A stretch of DNA of 64,000 nucleotides from Micromonospora sp. U21 (GTDB taxonomy: Bacteria; Actinomycetota; Actinomycetes; Mycobacteriales; Micromonosporaceae). Of the stretch, positions 53,794 through 62,038 are shown piece after piece. The translations under genes and the position numbers were made by a program. Positions within the stretch are counted from its first letter, which is position 1; each line of letters begins with the position of its first letter. The stretch spans positions 186,001 to 250,000 of the forward strand of contig NZ_JAGPYK010000007.1 in NCBI RefSeq assembly GCF_018070045.1, given 5' to 3'. The notes under the pieces were generated by a model. The model had not been told where the DNA came from, did no database searches, and saw nothing but the letters and a program-made list of their open reading frames with translations.

Positions 53794-53967
53794 ATGGGTA
53801 TCGACGACAAGATCAACAACGCCAGCGAGGACGCGGCCGGCAAGCTGAAGGAAGGCGCCGGTCGGGCCACCGACAACGAGCAGCTCGAGGCCGAGGGTCG
53901 CAACGACCAGGCCGGGGCCAAGCTCAAGCAGGCGGGCGAGAAGATCAAGGACGCCTTCAAGAGCTGA
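53794..53967 (+). CDS. CsbD family stress protein
   Basis: 57 residues: MGIDDKINNASEDAAGKLKE, then GRATDNEQLEAEGRNDQAGAKLKQ, the CsbD signature. A highly soluble helical protein, usually induced by general stress. The start at 53794 is placed behind TGGAGGTTGGCAC; longer frames are unsupported. A very strong terminator lies 17 bases after the stop. Confidence 0.88.
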   Translation: MGIDDKINNASEDAAGKLKEGAGRATDNEQLEAEGRNDQAGAKLKQAGEKIKDAFKS

Positions 53968-53983
53968 CGTACGACGCACTTCC

Positions 53984-54019
53984 GCACGCCGGGCCGGTGA
54001 TCTCACCGGCCCGGCGTGC
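53984..54019. terminator. Terminator after csbD-like gene
   Basis: Perfect 17-base arms 53984-54000 (GCACGCCGGGCCGGTGA) and 54003-54019 leave a two-base centre, so the real loop is four bases or more. Confidence 0.82.
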
Positions 54020-54129
54020 TGTCTGTCCGCCCCCTCCGGAGACCCTGAGATCCCCCTGATTCCGCTCCCGATCCCGGTCGCCGCGCACCGGCACCTGCTA
54101 ACTTCTCTTGGCATGTGCAAGGGCTGCTT

Positions 54130-54477
54130 ATGAGTGCCGCTCCGCCGCCGACCGGCGACGACCTGGTCCGGGTGCTGGCCACCCTGGCCAACCCGCACCG
54201 GCTGCGGGTCGTCGCCGCTCTGGCCCGGGAGCGCGCCTACGTGAGCCGGCTGGCCCGGCAACTGGGCATCAGCCGGGCGCTGTTGCAGGTCCACCTACGG
54301 AAGCTGGCGGCGGCCGGGCTGGTCACCGCCCGCCTGGAGTTGTCGGAGGACGGGAAGGCCATGAACTACTACGAGGTGGAGCCGTTCGTGCTCACACTCA
54401 CCCCCGAGATCATCGCGGCGGCGGTCGAGACGCTGACCGTGCCCGAGTCGGCCGAGCAGCCCGGAGCGGAGCGATGA
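54130..54477 (+). CDS. ArsR-like winged-helix regulator
   Basis: 115 residues. LATLANPHRLRVVAALARERAYVSRLARQLGISRALLQVHLRKLAAAGLV is an ArsR-type winged helix, with YYEVEPFVLTLTPEIIAAAVETL as the C-terminal helix. The classic CxC metal site is missing, so metal sensing is not supported. ATG 54130 follows AAGGGCTGCTT; a GTG at 54115 is the alternative. The stop overlaps the next start as ATGA, so the small membrane protein downstream is probably translationally coupled and may be its partner. Confidence 0.82.
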   Translation: MSAAPPPTGDDLVRVLATLANPHRLRVVAALARERAYVSRLARQLGISRALLQVHLRKLAAAGLVTARLELSEDGKAMNYYEVEPFVLTLTPEIIAAAVETLTVPESAEQPGAER

Positions 54478-54752
54478 CCGGGATGAGCGACCACGACTGG
54501 ACCGAGGTGGTCGGCGCGATCGGCATCTTCGCCCTGCTGATCACCGTGTTCTCGGTGACCGTCGTCCAGATCGCCAAGACCCGGCGGGCCCGGTACGACG
54601 GTGCCCGCTCGGACGACTACCGCCGGCTGGCGGAGACGGCCGCCCGCGCCCAGGAGGAGAACGCCCGCCTGCTGGCCTCGCTGGACGGCCGGCTGGGCGG
54701 AATGGAGACCCGGATGGGCGCGCTGGAACGCGTCCTGCGCGAGGTCGACTGA
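54474..54752 (+). CDS. Small single-pass membrane protein coupled to the regulator
   Basis: 92 residues. One membrane segment (VVGAIGIFALLITVFSVTVVQIA) is followed by a charged cytoplasmic coiled-coil tail with RLAETAARAQEENARLLASLDGRLGGMETRMGALERVL. The start overlaps the regulator's stop by four bases. Such pairs (winged-helix plus coiled-coil membrane protein) recur in actinomycetes; role unknown. Confidence 0.75.
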   Translation: MTGMSDHDWTEVVGAIGIFALLITVFSVTVVQIAKTRRARYDGARSDDYRRLAETAARAQEENARLLASLDGRLGGMETRMGALERVLREVD

Positions 54753-54874
54753 ACCCGGTGGACGAAAGGCCCGGGCCGTCGAGCGGCTACTCGACGGCCC
54801 GGTGGAAGCAGCACCACCTCGCCCGCTGGGCGAGTTTCTCCCGTGACGCTCCTTCGAGGAGAGGACAGCACTCC

Positions 54875-56350
54875 ATGCTGCGCGTACGCAAATCGACCGT
54901 CGGTTGGGCGGTCGCCCTGGCCCTCACGGCCACCGGCCTGGCCCCGGTCGGCCCGGCTGCCGCTCGACCACAACCAGGCCCCACCATCGACTGGCGGCCC
55001 TGCCTCAAGGACGCCACCGCCGAGTGCGGCACGCTGTCCCTGCCGGTGGACTGGCGCCGACCCCGGGGCGAGCGTTTCGACCTGGCGCTGGCCCGTCGGA
55101 CGGCCACCGACCCGTCCGCCCGGACCGGCGTGCTGGTGTTCGGCCCCGGTGGGCCGGGCGACAGCGGGGTCGACCGGGTGGTGACCGGCAGCTCGCGGTT
55201 CAGCGCCGAGCTGCGCCGCCGCTTCGACATCGTCAGTTTCGACCCGCGCGGCACCGGTCGCAGCCACCCGGTGGTCTGCTCGACCGACCTGCTCGCCCGG
55301 CAACCGCAACTGCTGGCCGACCAGGCTCAGTTCGACGCCACGCTGGCCGGCAACGCGTTGCTGCAGGCCGACTGCCGGGCCCGCACCGGGCCGCTCTACG
55401 ACCATGTGGACACGACCAGCGCGGCCCGAGACCTCGACGCGGTCCGCGCCGCGCTCGGCGAGCGGCGGCTGACCTTCCACGGCAGCTCGTACGGCACCCT
55501 GCTCGGGCAGCGGTACGCGGAGCTGTTCCCGCACCGGGTCCGGGCCATGGTGCTGGAGGCCGCGATGGATCACAGCCTCGGCATCCGCGCCTTCCTCGAC
55601 ACCCAGGCCGTCACCGCGGAAGACGCGTTCGACGAATTCGTCGCCTGGTGTGCCCGGTCCACCGGCTGCGTGCTCAAGGGGCGGGACATCCGGAAGGTCT
55701 GGGCCGAGCTGCACGGGCGGGCCGCGGGCGGGACGCTGACCGACCCGGACCGGCCCGGGGTTGCGCTCACCCCGTTCGAGCTGAGTCGGCTCGCCCACAA
55801 GAAGCTCTACGAGACGCACTGGTGGCCGGAGCTGGCCGGGTGGATCGCCAGAATGGACCCCGCCACCACGCCGAACACGGCATCGTCGGCCGGCGTCAGG
55901 TCGACGGGCGACGCCGTCGCGCCGTACCCGTTTGCGGTCTTCTGCCAGGACTGGAGCCTGCCGGTCCGCGACTACCGCGAGTACGCCGGGCACCTGCGCC
56001 GGATGGCGCGGCTCGCGCCCGACCTGCGTTACCCGCCGGCGGTGTTCGCTCCCGTGACCTGCCTGGGCACGCCGGCGCCGGTCGCCAACCCGCAGCACCG
56101 GCTGCGGGTCCGCACCGATGTGCCGCTGCTGCTCGCCGCCACCGTGCACGACCCGGCCAGCGGGTACAACTGGGCCACCAACGTGGCCCGGCAGTTGGGC
56201 GGGCACGGCGTGCTGCTCACCTACCAGGGCTGGGGACACGGCAGCTACACCACCAGCCCGTGCGTGGGCGGCGCTGTCGACCGCTACCTGACCAGCCTGG
56301 TGGCGCCCCGCCCGGGCACCAGTTGCCCGGCCATCGAACCGCCGTCGTGA
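54875..56350 (+). CDS. Secreted TAP-type alpha/beta hydrolase (tripeptidyl aminopeptidase-like)
   Basis: 491 residues. A signal peptide (about 1-31, ending GPAAARPQP) precedes an alpha/beta hydrolase of the S33 SlpD/SlpE/tripeptidyl-aminopeptidase group: WRPC, GVLVFGPGGPGDSG, DIVSFDPRGTGRS, nucleophile S205 in FHGSSYGTLLG. The C-terminal TAP domain has VPLLLAATVHDPASGYNWA and the catalytic His near GWGHGSY. Likely releases short peptides from protein N-termini outside the cell. ATG 54875 follows GAGGAGAGGACAGCACTCC. Confidence 0.88.
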   Translation: MLRVRKSTVGWAVALALTATGLAPVGPAAARPQPGPTIDWRPCLKDATAECGTLSLPVDWRRPRGERFDLALARRTATDPSARTGVLVFGPGGPGDSGVDRVVTGSSRFSAELRRRFDIVSFDPRGTGRSHPVVCSTDLLARQPQLLADQAQFDATLAGNALLQADCRARTGPLYDHVDTTSAARDLDAVRAALGERRLTFHGSSYGTLLGQRYAELFPHRVRAMVLEAAMDHSLGIRAFLDTQAVTAEDAFDEFVAWCARSTGCVLKGRDIRKVWAELHGRAAGGTLTDPDRPGVALTPFELSRLAHKKLYETHWWPELAGWIARMDPATTPNTASSAGVRSTGDAVAPYPFAVFCQDWSLPVRDYREYAGHLRRMARLAPDLRYPPAVFAPVTCLGTPAPVANPQHRLRVRTDVPLLLAATVHDPASGYNWATNVARQLGGHGVLLTYQGWGHGSYTTSPCVGGAVDRYLTSLVAPRPGTSCPAIEPPS

Positions 56351-56401
56351 TCGACCCGTCGGTCTGACCGGGCCGGCCGGCAACCCGAGCCGGCTGACCC
56401 T

Positions 56402-56437
56402 CCGGTCGCCGTGCGGCAGGATCCGCGCGGCGACCGG
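56402..56437. terminator. Bidirectional terminator between hydrolase and DHFR-like gene
   Basis: Arms 56402-56416 and 56423-56437 pair over 15 bases with one G-U, six-base loop, between convergent stops at 56350 and 56452. Confidence 0.7.
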
Positions 56438-56451
56438 GGCCGGCACCCCGA

Positions 56452-57084
56452 TCAGCGCAGGACGCGGTAGCGCAGGTGCGCCACGGTCGGCCCGGCCACC
56501 ACCGCCTCCTGCTCCAGTCGCGGCGCGATGCCATCGAAGAGCCGTTCGCCGGCCCCGAGCACGATCGGCACCACATGCAGATGCAGCGTGTCGATCAGCG
56601 CGGCGGCCAGGTACTGCCGGACCGCGCTCGCGCCGCCGCCGATCGACACCTGCCGGTCACCCGCAGCCTCCCGGGCCTGCCGCAGCGCCGACTCGATCCC
56701 GTCGGTGACGAACCGGAACTCGGTGCCGCCCCGCATCACCAGCGGTGCCCGGGGATGGTGGGTGAGCACGAAGACCGGGGTGTGGAACGGCGGATCGTCG
56801 CCCCACCAGCCCTGCCAGCTCTCGTCCCAGTCGCCGTCCCCGCCGCCGAACATCCGCCGGCCCATGACGTACGCCCCGACGTCGCGGGTCAGCTCCTCGA
56901 CCAGCTCGGCGTCGACGCCCCGCTCGCCGCCGGTCAACCCGTGCTGCGCCCGCCAGCTGTCCAGGCCGAAGAACCACTCGTGCAACCGGAGCCCGCCCCG
57001 GCCCAGCGGATCCTGCCGACTCTGGTCCGGCCCGGCCACGTACCCGTCCAACGAGATCGACAGTTGACTGCTCACCGTTCCCAT
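56452..57084 (-). CDS. RibD-type dihydrofolate-reductase-like protein
   Basis: 210 residues of the RibD_C/DHFR-like reductase fold: QLSISLDGYVAGPDQS at the N-terminus, AYVMGRRMFGGG, PVFVLTHHPRA, FVTDGIESALRQAREAAGDRQVSIGGGASAVRQYLAAAL and DTLHLHVVPIVLGAGERLFDG. It probably reduces a small heterocycle with NAD(P)H; not necessarily folate. It is 29 bases downstream of the sigma-factor gene on the same strand, so probably part of that operon and perhaps a target. ATG at 57084. Confidence 0.85.
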   Translation of the reverse strand: MGTVSSQLSISLDGYVAGPDQSRQDPLGRGGLRLHEWFFGLDSWRAQHGLTGGERGVDAELVEELTRDVGAYVMGRRMFGGGDGDWDESWQGWWGDDPPFHTPVFVLTHHPRAPLVMRGGTEFRFVTDGIESALRQAREAAGDRQVSIGGGASAVRQYLAAALIDTLHLHVVPIVLGAGERLFDGIAPRLEQEAVVAGPTVAHLRYRVLR

Positions 57085-57113
57085 GCCAGGTCGACTCCGG
57101 CGACCGCCGGAAC

Positions 57114-58367
57114 TCATCGCCGCGCGGCCAGACGGACGGCCCGCAGCTCCAGGTAACGCTGCTCGGGCAGGCTGGTGGTGCCCCGGGCCGCCGCCAGGTA
57201 CGCGTCCCGCGCCGCCGCGAGCTCCCCGGCGAGCTCCAGCAGGTGGGCCCGGACCGCGGCGAGCCGGTGGTGCCCGGCGGTGCGCTCGTCGGCGTCCAGC
57301 GGAGTGAGCAGGGCGAGCCCGGCCCGGGGCCCGTCCACCATGGCCACCGCCACCGCCTGGTTGAGGGTGACCATCGGATTCGGCGCGATCCGGGCGAGCA
57401 GCCGGTAGAGCGCGGCGATCTGCGGCCAGTCCGTCGCCGCCGCCGTCGGCGCCTCGGCGTGCACCGCGGCGATCGCCGCCTGGAGCTGGTACGGGCCGGG
57501 CGGCGACCAGGTCAGCGCCTCGGTGATCAGCGCGATGCCGGCCCCGATGGCCGTCCGGTCCCACCGGGTCCGGTCCTGCTCGGCCAGCGGCACCAGCTCG
57601 CCGTCCGGGCCGACCCGGGCGGCCCGGTGCGCGTCGGTGAGCAGCATCAGCGCCAGCAGCCCGGCCACCTCGCCGTTCCCGGGCAGCAGCCCGTGCAGGA
57701 CACGGGCGAGCCGGATCGCCTCGCCGGTCAGCTCCACCCGGTGCAGCTCCGGCCCGCTGGACGCGGTGTACCCCTCGTTGAAGATCAGGTAGAGCACCCG
57801 GAGCACCGTCCCCAGCCGCTCGTCGCGCTCATCCGGTGCAGGCATGCCGAACCGGGCACCGGCGGCCTCGATCCGCTGTTTGGCCCGGCGGATCCGTTGA
57901 CTCATCGTCGCTTCCGGCACCAGGTGCGCCCGGGCGATCTGGGCGGTGCTGAGCCCGCCGACGGCGCGCAGGGTGAGCGCCACCTGCGCCGAGGGGGCCA
58001 GCGCCGGGTGGCAGCAGAGGAAGAGCAGGGTCAGGGTGTCGTCGGCGTCCGCCACCGCGGGCTCCGCGTCGGCCGCCGGCGCCACTCCGGCGTACGCCGG
58101 CTCGCTCAGCGCCACCGCCACCTCGCGGTCCCGGCGGGCGCGCTCGCTGCGCCACTCGTCGGTGAGCCGGCGGGTGGCCACGGTGAGCAGCCAGGCGCGA
58201 GGGTTGTCCGGCACGCCCTGCCCGGGCCACTGCGTCGCAGCGGCCAACAGCGCCTCCTGCACCGCGTCCTCGCACCGGTCGAACTGCCCGTGCCGGCGGA
58301 CCAGCAGGCCGAGAACCTGCGGCGCGAGCGTGCGCAGCAGGTCCTCGACCGTCCGGTCGTCGGTCAC
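57114..58367 (-). CDS. ECF42-type RNA polymerase sigma factor (with C-terminal DUF6596 extension)
   Basis: 417 residues. Region 2 includes GQFDRCEDAVQEALLAAATQWP and NPRAWLLTVATRRLTDEWRSE; region 4 includes LRAVGGLSTAQIARAHLVPEATMSQRIRRAKQRI. A long C-terminal extension (about 190-417) with RVLYLIFNEGYTASSG and AAIAAVHAEAPTAAATDWPQIAALYRLL is the TPR-like ECF42 domain. GTG at 58367 overlaps the YciI gene by four bases. ECF42 factors are usually paired with such DGPF proteins and have no anti-sigma factor. Confidence 0.92.
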   Translation of the reverse strand: MTDDRTVEDLLRTLAPQVLGLLVRRHGQFDRCEDAVQEALLAAATQWPGQGVPDNPRAWLLTVATRRLTDEWRSERARRDREVAVALSEPAYAGVAPAADAEPAVADADDTLTLLFLCCHPALAPSAQVALTLRAVGGLSTAQIARAHLVPEATMSQRIRRAKQRIEAAGARFGMPAPDERDERLGTVLRVLYLIFNEGYTASSGPELHRVELTGEAIRLARVLHGLLPGNGEVAGLLALMLLTDAHRAARVGPDGELVPLAEQDRTRWDRTAIGAGIALITEALTWSPPGPYQLQAAIAAVHAEAPTAAATDWPQIAALYRLLARIAPNPMVTLNQAVAVAMVDGPRAGLALLTPLDADERTAGHHRLAAVRAHLLELAGELAAARDAYLAAARGTTSLPEQRYLELRAVRLAARR

Positions 58368-58729
58368 ATCTCCGTCCCGGCCTCGTCCATGATCGGGCGG
58401 ACCTCCATCGCGCCGCCGAAGCGCACGTCCGGCCAGCGGGCGGCGATCTCGGCGGCCCGTTGCGGGCTGTCGCAGTCGACGGTCAGGTAGCCGGCGAACT
58501 GCTCCTTGCTCTCCATGAACGGCCCGTCGATGACCTCCGGGTGGCCGCCCGCGAGCCGGACCGTCCGGGTCTGCGACGGGTCGGCCAGCGCCTGACCGCC
58601 GACCAGCTCGCCGGACTCGGTCAGCTCCTTCATGATCTCGTCGACCTCGCCGAACAGGGCGGTGCGCTCCCGCTCGGTCAGCTCCTCGGTGAAGCCGGGC
58701 CGGTTCCAGATCAGCAGCATGTACTTCAC
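58364..58729 (-). CDS. YciI/DGPF domain protein paired with ECF42
   Basis: 121 residues: MKYMLLIWNRPGFTEELTE, the DGPFMESKEQFAGYLTVD signature, and VRPIMDEAGTEM. DGPF/YciI proteins are the standard gene partner of ECF42 sigma factors and may sense the signal or work with the factor. ATG at 58729. The short GC-rich hairpin at 58752-58772 may end the upstream DUF2786 transcript. Confidence 0.9.
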   Translation of the reverse strand: MKYMLLIWNRPGFTEELTERERTALFGEVDEIMKELTESGELVGGQALADPSQTRTVRLAGGHPEVIDGPFMESKEQFAGYLTVDCDSPQRAAEIAARWPDVRFGGAMEVRPIMDEAGTEM

Positions 58730-58751
58730 GGCGATGCTCCTCGGGTCCTGG

Positions 58752-58772
58752 TCGCGCCCCGGGCGGGGCGCG
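58752..58772. terminator. GC-rich hairpin upstream of the yciI-like gene
   Basis: Stem CGCGCCCC / GGGGCGCG with a GGGC loop, 97 bases after the DUF2786 stop on the minus strand; may separate that gene from the sigma operon. Confidence 0.5.
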
Positions 58773-58868
58773 GTTTCACCGGAGGGTCGGAGCCGAAGCT
58801 CCGTTCCCTACCGCCTACCGAAGAACATCGCAGAATTTTCCAACCGTGGCGTTCCCACGCCGGGTGGG

Positions 58869-60125
58869 TCAGCGTGGGTCGGGTCGTCCCGGCACCTGTC
58901 GGGGCGGTGGCCCGCCGCCGACGTCCAGCGACGCGCGGTCGGCCGCGGAGGTGCCGGACGACCAGCCCTCGGCATCGCGGACGCTGAGCCGGTGCCGGGT
59001 GACGCCGGGGAAGAGGGTGTCCAGCCGCTCCCGGACCGCCTCGCCGCGCGCGGCGAGCACCGGGAGGAGCCGCTCCGGTCCGGCCGTCTCGGCCGCCGCC
59101 CGGTCCGCCGCCTCGGTGGTCGCGCGCAGCCGCTCGCCGATCCGCAGCGCGAACGCGTTGAGGAAGGACTCGTCCCAGACGCGGGTCCGCCGCCCGGCCC
59201 CCGGTCGCCGCTCGGCCCGCCCGCGCAGCATCGCGGCGGTGGCCTGGACCAGCAGCGAGGTGTAGAGCAGCTCCACCGCCACGAGGTCGGCCGGCCAGCC
59301 CAGCACGGTGGCGAAGCCGAGGTCGTCGGACCAGACCGCCTCACAGCGGTTCGCCGCCGCGACCTCCTGCACCAGCAGCGCCTTCGCCCCCGCGTACGGG
59401 GCGTCGGTGCCGAGCCGTACCCCGCCGGGCAGGTCGCCGCGGTCGGCCCCGGCGGCCAGCAGTGCTTCGTCGATGCTGTGCCGGGCGATCAGCTCCTGCG
59501 CCTTACCGGTCAACGCCTCCGCCTCGGCCGGGAAGGTGGTCGACTCGGCCTTGGCCAGCAGCGCCCGTACCCGGTCGAGCATTCCGGACCCCCTGCGGGC
59601 CGCGCCGGCCGGCCGGCTGGCGGCAGCCGCACCGGTCGTGCCGGGTGGCGGGCGCAGCACCGCGATTGGCGGCAGGCTCTCCACCAGGGCGAGGGTGTCC
59701 ACCGCCGCTCGCAGGGCGTCGACCCGGTCCAGCCCTTCCTGGGCGGACCAGCCGGCCAGCACGTTCCGGTCGTCGTCCCACCACACCTCGGCGGCCAGCT
59801 CGCGCAGCTGCTCGTCCCACCACGCCGGGACCGGTCCGGCCTGCTCGCGTCGTTGGGCGGCCATCGCGTCCCGGACCAGCCGGGCCGGGCGGGCGCCGAG
59901 TCGTCGGGTGGTGAGCCGGTCCAGGTCGGCCGGTTGCCAGCCGCGTGGCCAGAGCCGTGCCACACCGCGGACCAGGCGACGCAGCAGCGCCGCGTCCACC
60001 GCCGCCGTGCCGTCCGCCGCGCCGGTGCCGACCATCAGCCGGTCCAGCTGGCGTTCGGCCTGCCGTACGTCGGTGCCGCGCACCGCCGCGAGCGCATCGG
60101 CGACGAGTTCGTCCGCGTCCGGCAC
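58869..60125 (-). CDS. DUF2786 domain protein
   Basis: 418 residues. The DUF2786 motif is LDRVRALLAKAESTTFPAEAEALTGKAQELIARHSID (about residues 183-220), found in phage and bacterial proteins of unknown function, some with a second C-terminal peptidase-like or zinc region. An upstream part (LVRDAMAAQRREQAGPVPAWWDEQLRELAAEVWW) and a C-terminal helical part (about 250-370) surround it. No catalytic residues are obvious. ATG at 60125. Neighbouring genes give no function. Confidence 0.82.
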   Translation of the reverse strand: MPDADELVADALAAVRGTDVRQAERQLDRLMVGTGAADGTAAVDAALLRRLVRGVARLWPRGWQPADLDRLTTRRLGARPARLVRDAMAAQRREQAGPVPAWWDEQLRELAAEVWWDDDRNVLAGWSAQEGLDRVDALRAAVDTLALVESLPPIAVLRPPPGTTGAAAASRPAGAARRGSGMLDRVRALLAKAESTTFPAEAEALTGKAQELIARHSIDEALLAAGADRGDLPGGVRLGTDAPYAGAKALLVQEVAAANRCEAVWSDDLGFATVLGWPADLVAVELLYTSLLVQATAAMLRGRAERRPGAGRRTRVWDESFLNAFALRIGERLRATTEAADRAAAETAGPERLLPVLAARGEAVRERLDTLFPGVTRHRLSVRDAEGWSSGTSAADRASLDVGGGPPPRQVPGRPDPR

Positions 60126-60359
60126 GGGTACCTCCTCTCGGCTTCCGCTGTGTCTCAGGCTCCATGATCATGCCGTCAGCCCTGCCGGAGGCGCGAAACG
60201 GGGATGTCGTCGCCACGATGACCGGCGGCGCCTCGATCAACAGTCCGGGAAGCAGCGGTGTTCCACAACCTCGGTCCGCCGCCCGTTGCGGCTCGGCGGG
60301 CATGTTCCGCCCAGTCTCGGGTAGTTCGACCCTCAGTTGAGGCGGATGCGAGGTGTGTG

Positions 60360-60851
60360 GTGGTCGGTTCGAGCCTGCCCGGTGCGCGCAGCGCCGCCGT
60401 GCCGGAGGTCCGGTCGTCCATCCTCGCCGGCGCCCTGATCGGGATCGCGGTGATGGCCGCGGTGGACGAGATCGTCTTTCACCAGCTGCTGGCCTGGCAC
60501 CACTTCTACGACCGGTCCACCCCGTCGGTGGCCCTGCTCTCCGACGGGCTGCTGCACGCCGCCGAGCTGCTGGCCCTGGTCGGCGGGTTCTTCTGGTTCG
60601 CCGACCTGCGCCGGCGGGGTGCCCTGGCGGCCCGGTTCGCCTGGGGTGGGTTCCTGCTCGGCGCCGGGGGCTTCCAGCTCTTCGACGGGCTGGTCGACCA
60701 CAAGGTGCTGCGGCTGCACCAGATCCGCTACGGCGTCCACCTGGTCCCGTACGACGTGCTGTGGAACGTGGGAGGCGCGGTGCTGCTGCTGGCGGGCGCC
60801 GCTCTGGTCTGGCGGGCGCGGTCCCGACGGTCACGCGACGGCCAGCGGTGA
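60360..60851 (+). CDS. DUF2243 membrane protein
   Basis: 163 residues with about four hydrophobic segments and the DUF2243 signature MAAVDEIVFHQLLAWHHFYDRSTPSVALLSDGLLHAAELLAL and LFDGLVDHKVLRLHQIRYGV. GTG at 60360 is chosen because it is about seven bases from GCGAGG; another GTG three bases earlier is possible. The stop overlaps the CtaG-type gene as GTGA, so the two are coupled. The His-rich motif suggests metal or haem binding, consistent with the oxidase-assembly neighbour. Confidence 0.82.
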   Translation: MVGSSLPGARSAAVPEVRSSILAGALIGIAVMAAVDEIVFHQLLAWHHFYDRSTPSVALLSDGLLHAAELLALVGGFFWFADLRRRGALAARFAWGGFLLGAGGFQLFDGLVDHKVLRLHQIRYGVHLVPYDVLWNVGGAVLLLAGAALVWRARSRRSRDGQR

Positions 60852-61723
60852 CGGTCACGCTCGCCCCGGCCTGGTTCGCGTCGCCGGCGGTCGCGCACGG
60901 GGGGCACGCGGCGGATGGCCCGGGCTGGTATCCGCTGGCGGCGGTCGGCCTGCTGGCCGGCGGCTATCTCGTGGCCGCCGCGCGCGATCCACGGGGCTGG
61001 GACCAGCGGCGCAGCGCCGCCTGGCTGGCCGGGTGTGCCGTGCTGGCGGTCGCGGTCGGGCCGCTCGCACAGCTCCCCGACGACCCGCGCGGACACATGG
61101 CGCAGCACCTGCTGCTCGGCATGGTGGCCCCGCTCGGGCTGGTGCTCGGCGCCCCGGTGACCCTGCTGCTGCGGATCTCGTCCACGCCCACGCGCCGGTT
61201 CGTCGGTCGGCTGCTGCGCAGCCGCCCGCTGCACCTGATCACCCACCCGGTCACCGCCGCGCTGCTCAGCACGGGCGGGCTGGCCCTGGTGCTGCTCACC
61301 CCGCTGTACGCGGCGGCCGAGCGCCAACCCACCCTGCACCACGCCCTGCACCTGCACTACCTCGCCGCCGGATACCTGTTCGCCTGGTCGCTGGCCGGCC
61401 CGGACCCGGCACCCCGCCGTCCCGGGCTGGCCGTGCGGCTCGGCGCGCTGTTGGGCGCGGCGGCCGGGCACTCCGCGCTCGCCAAGTACCTCTACGCGCA
61501 CGCCGACACCCTGCCGCCCGGGCTGGCCGACCCCGACCCGGCGGGGTTCCGCTCCGCCGCCCAGCTCATGTACTACGGCGGGGATGTGGCTGAGCTGCTG
61601 CTCGCCGTCGCCCTCTTCGCCACCTGGTACCACCGCCCCTCCCGCCTGCACCCGGGGCGACCATCTCGGTCGATCAAGAAGGTCCCGTCACGAAAGGACA
61701 ATTCCTTGACGGAAACCTCTTGA
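60848..61723 (+). CDS. CtaG-type cytochrome c oxidase assembly protein
   Basis: 291 residues. A short N-terminus is followed by about six to seven membrane helices with the CtaG/caa3 assembly pattern: HGGHAADGPGWYPL, PRGHMAQHLLLGMVAPLGLVLGAPVTLLLR, PTLHHALHLHYLAAGYLFAWSLAGPDP and FRSAAQLMYYGGDVAELLLAVALF. It is thought to deliver copper to the oxidase. The last 17 residues (SIKKVPSRKDNSLTETS) and the stop codon are encoded by a palindromic repeat, so the native C-terminus has been replaced. GTG at 60848 overlaps the DUF2243 gene. Confidence 0.88.
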   Translation: MTVTLAPAWFASPAVAHGGHAADGPGWYPLAAVGLLAGGYLVAAARDPRGWDQRRSAAWLAGCAVLAVAVGPLAQLPDDPRGHMAQHLLLGMVAPLGLVLGAPVTLLLRISSTPTRRFVGRLLRSRPLHLITHPVTAALLSTGGLALVLLTPLYAAAERQPTLHHALHLHYLAAGYLFAWSLAGPDPAPRRPGLAVRLGALLGAAAGHSALAKYLYAHADTLPPGLADPDPAGFRSAAQLMYYGGDVAELLLAVALFATWYHRPSRLHPGRPSRSIKKVPSRKDNSLTETS

Positions 61724-61725
61724 TC
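61672..61725. repeat. REP-like inverted repeat at the 3' end of the CtaG gene
   Basis: Arms 61672-61690 (GATCAAGAAGGTCCCGTCA) and 61707-61725 pair at 16 of 19 positions, with a nested AAGGA / TCCTT stem in the loop. The right arm contains the CtaG stop codon. A GTTGATCAAG-type repeat is one I recall from Micromonospora. Confidence 0.7.
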
Positions 61726-61754
61726 AACAGAGGAGGGGGGTCGGGGGTGGCGGC

Positions 61755-62024
61755 TCAGCCGCGCGTTGAGAGGGCGGTGGAGAGCCGGCCGAGGAACGCG
61801 CGGATGCTCTCCTCGCTGTGGTGCGTCTCGGCCTGGTCATTGAGGGGGCCCGAGTAACGCAGCGCCTGGTCGAGCGCGTCCAGCGTCTCGGCCCGGTCAC
61901 CCGGGTAGAGCCCGCCGATCACCCCGTCGGCGACCCGCGTCACCACCGTGTCGTCGAGCGCCCGGTCGAACTGGATCCCGTAGAGGATTCCGTTGACGTG
62001 GCCCTTCCAACTGCTCGTACCCAT
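61755..62024 (-). CDS. Small acidic protein, candidate immunity protein
   Basis: 89 residues: MGTSSWKGHVNGILYGIQFD, then TRVADGVIGGLYPGDRAETLDALDQALRYSG and SEESIRAFLGRLSTALSTRG. No family recognised. It is the last gene of the type VII toxin operon, 14 bases after the toxin gene, acidic and soluble, which is the usual place and character of an immunity gene; this is inference from position only. Confidence 0.6.
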   Translation of the reverse strand: MGTSSWKGHVNGILYGIQFDRALDDTVVTRVADGVIGGLYPGDRAETLDALDQALRYSGPLNDQAETHHSEESIRAFLGRLSTALSTRG

Positions 62025-62038
62025 GCTCGTGAGCTCCC

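Noticed and set aside
51064..54294. 1076-codon open frame on the minus strand
   Set aside because: It lies antisense to the intact copper-protein and copA genes, is His/Gly/Arg-rich and has no recognisable domain; a GC-content shadow.
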